In this document: piece by piece, positions 12,301 to 64,000 of the stretch
Numbering within the stretch: position 1 is the stretch's first letter
Layout of the letters: every line of letters begins with the position of its first letter
From: Eulemur rufifrons
Lineage: Eukaryota > Chordata > Mammalia > Primates > Lemuridae
Length of the DNA: 64,000 nucleotides
Direction: 5' to 3'
Assembly: GCF_041146395.1 (NCBI RefSeq)
Contig: NC_091006.1
Location: 4,904,001 to 4,968,000, forward strand
Made by a program: the position numbers and the translations under genes
Notes under the pieces: model-generated
The model's database searches: none
Told to the model about the DNA's origin: nothing
The model's input: the letters and a program-made list of their open reading frames with translations, nothing else

Positions 12301-12884
12301 TCCCTCCCCTCATAGATGCCCAACACCTTTCCAGAATCATCACCTCATCTGCAGTGCGGAGGAGGCCAGATTCTGGGGGACAGAGAGGAGGTGGGAGCTG
12401 GCACAAGGGCTCTGGGTCACCTCAGCTCACCTCACAGTGTTTGCCTCCAGCTGGGTCCTCATGGGAAGAGAGCGTTGACAATCTTAGGGGGCCGGCAGTA
12501 GGCTCAATGTCCCTTAGCCCATCTTGGAAGTGCTTAGGAGGGTCCAGGGAGTCTTGTTCCTGTTTCTGGGCCTGCCCTGGCCTGGGAGGTAGGGGGCATT
12601 GGGCATGTGAGCCTCAGTACCTCACTTTCCACCTACTCCATCCCCAGCTCCCTCTCCTGTCCCCAAGTGATCAGTCACAGCACCCTCTACCGTCAAATTG
12701 CCCTAGCTACTGCCCCCACCCTCTTGGAAACAAGCATCAAATGCCCCAGCCCCCACCTGACTCTGTCCCTTTCAGATGCAGGGCAGATGGTGCGTCCAGC
12801 AACATCCGGCTCCCCAGGGGCTCCAGGGGGGTGGCTGAGCGGCTCTGAGGGGAACCTAGGGCCCAGAGTTGGGGACAGGGCCAT
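9189..12884 (-). CDS. SYNE4: Nesprin-4 (KASH-domain protein), complete gene
   Basis: Nesprin-4 sits in the outer nuclear membrane of epithelial and hair cells. It joins SUN proteins in the lumen to kinesin-1 in the cytoplasm and so positions the nucleus. Eight coding exons join in frame to 394 residues (human 404 as I recall): 12757-12884, 12431-12581, 11764-11907, 11382-11576, 11062-11307, 10243-10320, 9465-9523, 9189-9372. The N terminus MALSPTLGPR is the family start. Residues 94-206 are a helical spectrin-like region. LEWD at 248-251 is the known kinesin-light-chain motif type. A leucine-rich transmembrane segment spans about 342-364, followed by a 30-residue luminal KASH tail ending GLPPV. 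Cys371 lies 23 residues before the C terminus, the position used for a SUN-KASH disulfide in other nesprins. The 3' end converges on SDHAF1 and the 5' end is just below ALKBH6. Confidence 0.94.
9465..9523 (-). CDS. SYNE4: SYNE4 coding exon 7
   Basis: Residues 315-333 (DKKRQASSSLQDV) plus two bases of codon 334. The donor is GTGAGG. Confidence 0.9.
9830..10205 (+). repeat. Interspersed repeat of unnamed family, copy 2 (SYNE4 intron)
   Basis: It shares words and their order with 7925-8245 (gtgacccaagcca, gactttggc, ggacttttcggttacgtgac) and ends ttgggtttctatcacttgcc. It lies in the intron between SYNE4 coding exons 6 and 7. Confidence 0.5.
10243..10320 (-). CDS. SYNE4: SYNE4 coding exon 6
   Basis: Residues 289-314, basic (SHRKHLAGYRRRTLLRKPQ). 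The acceptor is ctccccacag and the donor GTGAGC. Phase 0. Confidence 0.92.
10485..10700 (-). repeat. L2 LINE 3' end, antisense
   Basis: Reverse complement of the L2 3' end: attcattcaacaaatattt, gccactgttctagaagctgg, ggggatggaaacaggcaaa. It lies in the intron between SYNE4 coding exons 5 and 6. Confidence 0.75.
10840..10975 (+). repeat. Purine-rich GAGAGACAGAG tract
   Basis: A nearly pure A/G stretch with repeated agagacagagacgaag-like units. It is pyrimidine-rich in the SYNE4 transcript sense and sits in the intron just below coding exon 5. Confidence 0.6.
11062..11307 (-). CDS. SYNE4: SYNE4 coding exon 5 with kinesin-binding LEWD
   Basis: Residues 207-288. The LEWD motif is at 248-251 within TSAELEWDPAGD. 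The donor GTGAGA follows CAAGAG. Phase 0. Confidence 0.93.
11382..11576 (-). CDS. SYNE4: SYNE4 coding exon 4
   Basis: Residues 142-206 (ALQADLRGAAERV to QLVSYSL), highly conserved helices. The donor GTACGC follows TTG. Phase 0 at both ends. Confidence 0.93.
11652..11671. repeat. CA dinucleotide repeat
   Basis: A short run of cacaca units in the intron between SYNE4 coding exons 3 and 4. Confidence 0.8.
11764..11907 (-). CDS. SYNE4: SYNE4 coding exon 3
   Basis: Residues 94-141 (HPISSLEVLEAEQ to GMVQLQ), the start of the helical spectrin-like region. Phase 0 at both ends. Confidence 0.92.
12431..12581 (-). CDS. SYNE4: SYNE4 coding exon 2
   Basis: Residues 43-93, ending DPAGGKHCE. The acceptor is cctcccag and the donor GTGAGC. 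This is a fast-evolving disordered segment. Confidence 0.9.
12757..12884 (-). CDS. SYNE4: SYNE4 coding exon 1
   Basis: Residues 1-42 plus two bases of codon 43. The start is the MALSPTLGPR ATG. The donor is GTCAG followed by GTGGGG. An acceptor-like tctctgtccccag lies just upstream on the minus strand, so the 5' UTR may be spliced. Confidence 0.88.
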
Positions 12885-13343
12885 AGCTGGGGGTCTGGGG
12901 ACAGAGAATCAGGTGAGGACCTTTTCCCTAGCCAAGGGTGTCCCCCAGACCTTCTCAACTAGACTCACCCAGGCCTGAGACTGCCGAGGGGCCCATGGGC
13001 AGGCCTGGCTCCACCCCTTCCAAGAGGAACCTGGACCCAGGTAATTTGATGCCCAGCTCAGGTGACAACTGAGTGACTTAACTCCTTCCTCCCTAACAGG
13101 ACCAGTAGCTAAACCTCCCAACATCGTCCCACTGCTTTCCAAGGAGCTTCCAGATATAACCCCCCACCCAACCCCCATCCCCTCAAGAGCCCGGGATTCT
13201 GTCCCACTCAGGACCCACACATCTAACCTCCAGGGCCTACCCACCCACTTAAGGTCCCAGATGCAGTGCCCCTCAGGAACTCAAGCATTTGCCACCCCAT
13301 CCCCCCAGAAAAAAACACTAAAACCAAGGAAAGATATTTTTGG
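12885..13343 (-). other. SYNE4 upstream region up to the ALKBH6 3' end
   Basis: Only about 460 bases separate the SYNE4 start codon from the ALKBH6 poly(A) signal on the same strand. The SYNE4 5' UTR and core promoter must lie here or inside the ALKBH6 3' end. I see no CpG island and no TATA box, consistent with a tissue-restricted gene. Confidence 0.5.
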
Positions 13344-13349
13344 TTTATT
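13344..13349 (-). terminator. ALKBH6: ALKBH6 polyadenylation signal
   Basis: AATAAA on the minus strand, 167 bases after the stop codon, followed downstream by T-containing sequence. A 14-T run on the plus strand (an A-run in the transcript) lies just upstream of the signal. Confidence 0.7.
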
Positions 13350-13515
13350 TGGAATGGTTTTTTTTTTTTTTTCCTCTCTGTGGTTCCAGCAAAGTTATTG
13401 GGAAAATAAATAACCCAGGGGAGCTGCCTCTGCCTCAGGGTTCCAAGTTCACAGAATCACGGCAGCCGCTAGATGGGCAGGAAACCGGGATCCGAACGGT
13501 CCCGGAGCCTGGCGA

Positions 13516-17656
<4,141 letters not shown>

Positions 17657-18097
17657 CGACACCAACTCCTTGCACCCAGTCCTGTGGGGAAGGGAGGACA
17701 CATTGAAGTCACTAAGCCTCCCACCCACAGGCCATGATACAGCCTTCCACCCCATCGCCCACCAGGGCCTCACCTCAGCGGTGAAACTCACTTGGCCTCT
17801 AAAACCTGAGTCCTCAGCATCTCAAAAGCTACACAGCAAGTCCCTAGTCTCCCTGCCGGAACACAGTAAGCACCCAGAATAGTCCTCCAAAACTCCACCA
17901 AGGGCCCATCAAACTACACATTTGCCCTCTCAATCCTCTCACAGAGAACATTCTCTGACCCCACCCAGGGAGCCTTTCTCAAAAACTCCACACATAAACC
18001 CAAGGGGTGTGCCCCAGAGCCCCTTTAAACACCTTAATTTGAGACCCCACTTCAGACCCACAACCACGAGCCCGGCTCTCTAACAACTCGGGCCCCC

Positions 18098-18117
18098 CCC
18101 CCCCCCGCCCCGGGCCC
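18098..18117. repeat. Poly-C tract
   Basis: A run of about 17 C residues, then CCGG, in the 5' part of ALKBH6 (minus strand G-run). Confidence 0.8.
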
Positions 18118-18479
18118 TCCTCCGGCCTCAGGCCCTATCAGATCTCTCATTCTGAGCACCCCTGTGCCCCCAATCTGGGCCTCCTCAGACATGTCCACTC
18201 TCAGCCTCCTTGCATGCCCCACTCTGGACCTCAGATTTCCTTTCCCGAGTGCCCCTTCATTCCAGCACCCCGAAGCCTTTAGCCCTGAGTCGGACTCCCC
18301 TCAAACCCACTTTTCTCCCCGAATCCCTCAGTCCCCCAACTCTGAGTCTTTTAGGATCACTCCCTGAGCCTCCTCGGATCCCTACTCCCAGCCCTCTTGG
18401 ACAACTATCTGTGCCCCGGGACACCCCCAAAACTGACCGTACACCAGTGTCCCCTCCAATTTCTAAATTCACCACCCCA

Positions 18480-18760
18480 TCCTCCTCCCAGCCACTTCCG
18501 GCCCACATTACTGACGCAGAGGCTCAGGCCAATGGGAAACCTCAGCGGCCTTAAGGGCCCGCCTTCCACCCAATCGGCGCTCTGGCTCCGCATTCGGCCG
18601 TCATTGCAACCCTCGCCTGGGAATAGGCTGCGCTGCCCTCTGAGCCACGGCGCGGTGGAACCTTCGTCTGGCACCTGCCAATCAACTCCGGAACCAAACC
18701 TGTCTAACTGCGGAGGGGGCCCAGATGTGAGGGGCAATCGTAGCGGCCGCGGGAAGGCCG
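18480..18760 (-). promoter_or_regulatory. ALKBH6: ALKBH6 promoter region
   Basis: GC-rich DNA upstream of ALKBH6 carries an ETS/GABPA-type cacttccgg at 18492-18500 and CCAAT boxes near 18530 and 18571. It is a TATA-less housekeeping-type promoter. It lies only about 170-450 bases from the CLIP3 poly(A) signal. A non-coding first exon probably starts here and splices to the exon with the ATG at 17656. Confidence 0.55.
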
Positions 18761-18930
18761 CGAGAGGACGTACTGGGGGACTTCCCGCAGGGCTATTCTA
18801 CGCCCATGCCTCAAGACGGCGAGATTGAAGGAAGAACTTCCTCTCCCACCATCCCCTAGCAAGGGTACAGGGTACAAGAGACAGGACTGAAACCCCCAAT
18901 GACCTGAAACACAGAGGCCATAGAAACATC

Positions 18931-18936
18931 TTTATT
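18931..18936 (-). terminator. CLIP3: CLIP3 polyadenylation signal
   Basis: AATAAA on the minus strand, about 1.47 kb after the CLIP3 stop codon, with no other canonical signal closer to the ALKBH6 promoter. Confidence 0.75.
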
Positions 18937-20406
18937 GAAGAGGACAGGAGTCATGCTGTTTGGGGACATGCAGTGAAGGGGCAGTCGTGAGCTGTCATTG
19001 GTGGTCAGGGCCCCAGGTCTACCCTGGACCCCCTGGGCCTTCAGGTTCTCCCTTGGGCTGTAGGTCTGGCCGAGGTGCTGTGAGGTCCTTTGGGCCCAGT
19101 GACCAGAACATAGATTGAAATGGGGGCTCCAGGATTTGGGATCCCCTCAGGGCCTTGGGGACTTCCATGTATTAGACATGGAGGCTTTTAAGAGTTGGGG
19201 TTCCCTTGGGGCTGGGGCTCTTGGAATTTGGGTGTCTTGAGATCCATGGACTCAGGGCATTGAAGTCCTCCAGTTTCCAGGGATGGGAATACCTGTTTGG
19301 GGTATCCTGGTACCTGCGAATAGGGCTTGAGGTGCCCTGAGAGCCTGGGATGCATATCCTGACTGCAGTCTCCTCCATCCCAGGCACAAGGATCTGATGA
19401 TTGGGTTTCCTGGGGGCTTGGGATTGGATTTGTAAATTTGGGATTCCCTGGGGATTTGAGGATTCCAAGATTTGGGGGTGCTTGGAGTGAGGGCCTTGGG
19501 GTCTTCTGGGGGCTGTAGGACTTGGGGACACAGGGGAATTTGGGATACATGTACTCTGGGGTTTAGGATCCCCAGAGTCCCAGAATGGGGCCTCTAAATT
19601 TTGGGGTCCCCCAAAGGGGGAAGTCATTACTTAAAAAATAGAGAATTTTCTGGGAGCCTGGCCAGCACAGGGGCTGTGGGCCATGTGGGGTGGGCTTCAT
19701 ACAAGGCACTGGGGGTTTCTTGAGGGTACAGAGGATAGGAAGACTTGGGGGTCCTGTAATTAGCACTTCCAGGACTGTTTTGGTGTCTGTAAATTAGGGG
19801 TGACAGTGGGCTGGCTAAGGTGGGTCTCTTCTTGAGGGGCAAGAACAAAAGTTTTTGTTAATGGAGGAAGTATCTGATTGGGAGGTTGGAGTGTAAGGGC
19901 TTCGGGGTGACCATGGGGGTCATGACATCTCAAGGGGACTGATGTTAAACAAGGGATAGTGACATGAAGATCTGTGGCTCTGGAGGTGTGACCTATGTTT
20001 ATTTCAAGAGGACTTGGGGGAGATCTTTGTTAATGGGGGGTTTCTGATCCAGTGATGAGTGACTCAAGAATGTCCTGTTGTGGAGCATTATGTGGAGAGG
20101 GTCACCATCATTTGGGGTGATGTGGAAATCTGTTAACTGGGGGTGTCTGCTCTGAGGGGTTGGGGATAGAGACTAGCCTGAAGGTGCTACTCAGGGAATC
20201 TTTTTCTGGGTGACATGGGGTCTATATTTGGAGGGTTATTATGGGGGAATCTGTTAATAATGGGGCCTCAGTGATTGAGGGCTGGCTAACAGGGGGTCTC
20301 TACTCTGAATGTGTTACTGGGAATCTCTATCTCAGGGTGACATGGGGGCTCCTGTGTCAGGAGATGCTAGTAGGGACTCTGTCTCTTTGTCGGGTATCCA
20401 GGGCCT
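18937..20406 (-). other. CLIP3: CLIP3 3' UTR with decayed tandem repeats
   Basis: About 1.47 kb of C-rich (in the transcript) sequence. Read on the plus strand, ggggtnctgggattt-like words recur through 19120-19800. A second pattern (tgttaatggggg, tgacatgggg, gggaatct) recurs through 19980-20380. No Alu or LINE is present. The 3' UTR therefore seems to have grown by local tandem duplication. Confidence 0.6.
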
Positions 20407-31550
<11,144 letters not shown>

Positions 31551-31859
31551 GGTCCTTGGTGGCCCTCGGGGGCGGGGGGGGGGGGACAGATGCAGAGTTG
31601 GGGGCTGCCTTCAGGCAAATCCTGAAGGCAGAGGTCAGCTAGAGAGGTTGGCCACGGGCTCCAGGGTCCAAGTCCCCAGAAGCTCCCAGGGCCCCGGGTG
31701 GCCCTCGAGCAACTGGATCTTGGGCAACCATAGGGACCCTCGTTACCCATCAGAGGGCCCCTGTACGTTCGCCCAGCGCCTGCCACCTCCCCAGGCCCAG
31801 CCCCCCATTCTTCTCCTCCAGCGTCAGGCCCGTCAGGCCCCTCAGTCTCCACCGCCCCC

Positions 31860-32180
31860 TCCGCGGGTTTGTTTATCTCGGGATGCAGGATGCTTCGCCC
31901 CTCCCCTTCCCCGCGGGCCTCCCCTCTTCCCATCTTACCTGGGGTAGACTGGGCTGGGGACCACAGCTGAGCCTAGAAGACCGCGGGAGTAATGGGGTGT
32001 CGGTGTCGGGGGACGTGATTGGGGAGGAGAGGGAGACAGAGAGAAGGGGACCAGGCCCAGACGCCAACGGGGGATGGGGGTGGAGAGGGAGGGGCGCTGA
32101 CCGCGCATGCGCCTTGTTACCCCCAACTGAGCGCGGGGGAGGAGACTGTGGGAGGCAGCCCTGCGAACGGGATAGACTGG
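31860..32180 (-). promoter_or_regulatory. CLIP3: CLIP3 promoter region
   Basis: GC-rich DNA upstream of CLIP3 contains a perfect palindromic NRF1 site gcgcatgcgc at 32103-32112. A non-coding first exon probably lies here and splices to the acceptor near 31622. No TATA box is evident. Confidence 0.55.
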
Positions 32181-32499
32181 GGACCCAGAGAGGAAGAAGA
32201 GATGGCCGTGAAGAAGGATGCGAGGGGAGGCGACAGAGGAGAGAGATGAAGCAGAGACAAGGGCAAAAAGGGAAGGATGGAAAAGCGGGCACATCTTTTC
32301 TTCCATGCCCGCTGTGCCAGAGCCTTCCCCAGGCCTGCTGCCCCGGCCAGTTGGGGCAGTGGTCTCAGCGCGCGGGGGTGATGGGTGTGTTCTCTCTCTG
32401 GGACTTCAGACCTGACACCTCCTCCATCCTCGCCCTGTATGAGGGGTGTCTCAGAGGGTGATTTTGTAGAGGCTCCTATCATTGTCGTTGTCATCCTCA

Positions 32500-32640
32500 C
32501 CATCATGCAGTGCTTACATGCTTACTTGGGCCCAGAGAGGTTACGCAGCTTCCCCAAGGGTACACAGCAAGTAGGTGACGAAGATAAAATTTAAAACCAG
32601 GCAGCCTGTTCTGGTTCTTAATCACCATGCTACATCGCTG
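32500..32640 (-). repeat. MIR element, antisense
   Basis: Words: gtgcttacatgcttac, cccagagaggttacgcagct, acacagcaagtaggtgac, aaaaccaggcagcctgttct. Confidence 0.7.
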
Positions 32641-33079
32641 TAGCAGTGTCTAGGGGACAGATCTGCCCACGGACCTTTCCAACCCTGTCAGGACATGTAT
32701 TCCCCCCACCCCCCACCAGGAAGGCTTCCTGGAGCCAGCCCAGGGTCCTGGCTCCATCGTCCTGGCTTGGCCAGAGTCATCCCAGCCTGAATAGGGCTGG
32801 GTGACTTTGCCTTCCTCCCCGCATCCTTCTAATGGGCAGGCCCAGTAGCTCTGTCTCCAAAATACTTCCAGAATTTCATCCTTCACTCCCCACCCCAGGC
32901 CCCCATCCTGGTCCATCTTTCATCTTCTCCCACCTAGACCATAGCAGCAGCCTCTTCCCTGTCCCTCCGCCCACCACCCCCCAGTCTGCTCCCTACATGC
33001 TGCCACAGGGGCCTACTGACACCTGTTCACATCAGGGCCCTCCTTGACTCAGAGGCATGTGCTTGCTGTCCTCGCTCCA

Positions 33080-33735
33080 GGCAAAAGCCAAGGCTCTTGA
33101 CCATGGCCCACAAGGCCCTATGGGAACTTGCCCTTGCCATCTCTCCAACGTCACCCTCTGTCACTCTCCCCTTTGTTCACTCCACTCCAGCCATACTGGC
33201 CTCTTTGCTCCTTACCCCAGGACCTTTGCACTGGTTGTTCCTTCTGCCTGGAATGCTCTTCCCCCAGATACCTACATGGTTCCCTCTCTCCCCTTTCAGG
33301 ATTTTACTTATTGGTGCCTTTTCAGTGACAGCTCTGCTCTCCCTATCTAAAATGGTACCCTGCCCGCATCCCCATCTCTACCCCCTCACTCCCGTCCCTA
33401 CTGTAGATTTCTCCACAGCAACACTGCCTTCCGACGCCCCCTAGATGCCAGACCCTCTGCAGGAGCTATTCTCTTGCAACACTGGCCCACATGCCTTTCA
33501 GCCAGGTCCTTGTCATCATCCCAGGTATCTGCTAGAACATCACCTTAGAGAGCCCTCTCCCCACCCCTCCTCTCAATTACATTTTTATTCAGTCTTTATA
33601 GTATTTATCACAGTCTGACATTATCTTGTTTATTAGTTTACTAGTTCATCTCCTACTCAGGTGGAAGGTGAGCACCAGGAGGGCAGAGATGTTGTTCAGC
33701 TGTGTCCATTGCGGTATCCCCAGCTCAGCACCAGC
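33080..33735 (+). repeat. L2 LINE 3' end
   Basis: A well-preserved L2: catggcccacaaggcccta, ggacctttgcactggttgtt, ctgcctggaatgctcttccc, ggtggaaggtgagcaccagga. Confidence 0.8.
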
Positions 33736-34076
33736 CTTGGCAAAAGGTGAGAGGGGCTTTTCAGAAACCAGGTACAACCCGCCCCAAGTAACCAACCTGT
33801 GTTCTGCCTTGAGGTGTTTTACTGACTGCAAAGATTTGAGCTAGGAGTGGCAGAGGCCTGGTATCCAGAGAATTGGGGGCTGATGGAGGACTTGGGCCCA
33901 GGTCACCCCTAAGATTCAAGGGTTCCCTAGGGGAGGGGGGTCATGGAACCCAGGCCTTTGATGGAGGCATTGCTACTCCCCAGGCATGGGCGGTGGGGCT
34001 GGCCGAGCCCGTGTGTGACGAGTCTCTCTTTTTCCATCTTGTATCTTCTGTCCCTTGACATTATCTGTCCTGATCC

Positions 34077-45876
<11,800 letters not shown>

Positions 45877-46640
45877 GGCTGTCCAGCCTGGCTGAGTTTT
45901 GCCGGGTCAGCGGCTGCACTCTGGTCCTCGCCGAGCGCCTCCGCACCTTGCCCCCCCCCCCCCCCCCCGCCGCCGCGTGCGCTCTGCCTGCTTCACGTGA
46001 CGGCCTCAGTGCCGCGTCACGTGCTGGGGGGGGAGGGGAGTTGAGCGCGCCTGCGTACTAGGCTCCCCTCTGCGTAATCAGCTACGCCCTTGTCACGTGG
46101 CGAATGGGGGACAAGCTGGGACGGCACGTCAGCGCAAAGCCGACCCTTGCCACTCCTGATCTTCATCACGTGCTAGGGCGTAGGTGCCGTTACGGTGTTT
46201 CTGAGCCTGCACCTGCCAAATCGACCGGCCTGCCAGTCTCTTTCGGCTCCACCCTACGCTTACATCCAGGCCACTGCCACAGCGCGGACAGTCTCACTGG
46301 GTGACAGCGAACGGTGCGGTGTGGCCTTGGCCTCGTAAAAGTTACAGCCTGCATGTTTCATGAATGACGAAAACGCACACTGCATGACAAACCCCGCGAG
46401 GCTTGATCAAGCACCGAGAGGACGGGCTGTGGCTCCGCCCTGCCAGACGCTCCGCTCCGCCTCTTAGCCCCCATTGGTCGTAAGCGCCTCTCGGCAGCCT
46501 TAGGATTGGCCAGACCGGCGGCCCGCCGCGTCCAATGGGCGGCGGCGCCGGCTTTCCCGCGGCTGTTCACTATTCGAGTGGGTCGTGGCTGCGGCGGCGG
46601 CGGTTAAGGAGTGTAACGGCTGCCCGGCTCCGGCGCGGCG

Positions 46641-64000
<17,360 letters not shown>

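Larger units (their letters stand above)
32181..34076. other. Intergenic region between CLIP3 and THAP8
   Basis: Apart from one MIR and one long L2 (listed), this holds no recognisable gene. The THAP8 3' UTR must lie in the right part. I find no canonical AATAAA within 100 bases after the THAP8 stop; the nearest candidates lie in the L2 near 33630. Confidence 0.55.

Overview
This window is nuclear DNA from a primate, most likely a strepsirrhine and probably a lemur. About a dozen Alu elements have the strepsirrhine form, whose right half contains a 'tctatatatttttagttgtccatataatttctttctattttt'-like segment (written here only as a descriptor) that differs from anthropoid Alu. A short L1 3' end at about 36976-37142 resembles L1 tails I know from lemur genomes. 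The gene order SDHAF1 > SYNE4 < ALKBH6 < CLIP3 < THAP8 < WDR62 > matches human chromosome 19q13.12. All gene names come from reading the proteins; no database search was run.

Layout, left to right. (1) 1-2870 is repeat-rich intergenic DNA. (2) 2870-4115 holds the CpG-rich promoter, single coding exon (3065-3421) and 3' UTR of SDHAF1, on the plus strand. (3) 4116-9150 is intergenic and rich in MIR, L2, Alu and old DNA transposon copies. (4) 9162-18760 holds two compact minus-strand genes: SYNE4 (nesprin-4, eight coding exons, 394 aa) and ALKBH6 (six coding exons, 238 aa). (5) 18931-32180 is CLIP3/CLIPR-59 (minus strand, 13 coding exons, 547 aa). (6) 32181-34076 is intergenic. (7) 34077-45876 is THAP8 (minus strand, four coding exons, about 264 aa), with a 9.3-kb first intron packed with nested mobile elements. 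(8) 45877-46640 is a CpG-rich head-to-head promoter shared by THAP8 and WDR62. (9) 46641 to the right edge is the first part of WDR62 (plus strand, 11 coding exons, about 516 residues, mostly WD40 repeats). The gene continues past the window.

Every coding exon was rebuilt by hand with splice sites and reading phase. All joints close in frame. The predicted lengths of ALKBH6 and CLIP3 equal the human lengths as I remember them. The genes do not form a pathway: they are an SDH assembly factor, a KASH protein, an AlkB-type dioxygenase, a microtubule and Golgi/membrane adaptor, a THAP zinc-finger protein and a spindle-pole/centrosome scaffold. They share only tight packing. ALKBH6, SYNE4 and CLIP3 are tandem, with a few hundred bases between a poly(A) signal and the next gene.

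No undescribed biological system was found. The observations most worth a second look are: SDHAF1 carrying LFR where the family motif is LYR; a GC-AG splice donor in WDR62; four CACGTG boxes in the THAP8/WDR62 promoter; several decayed 50-75-bp tandem repeats filling introns and a 3' UTR of the ALKBH6-CLIP3 block; two Alu elements inserted one after the other at the same site; and a possible shift of the last THAP8 splice acceptor.
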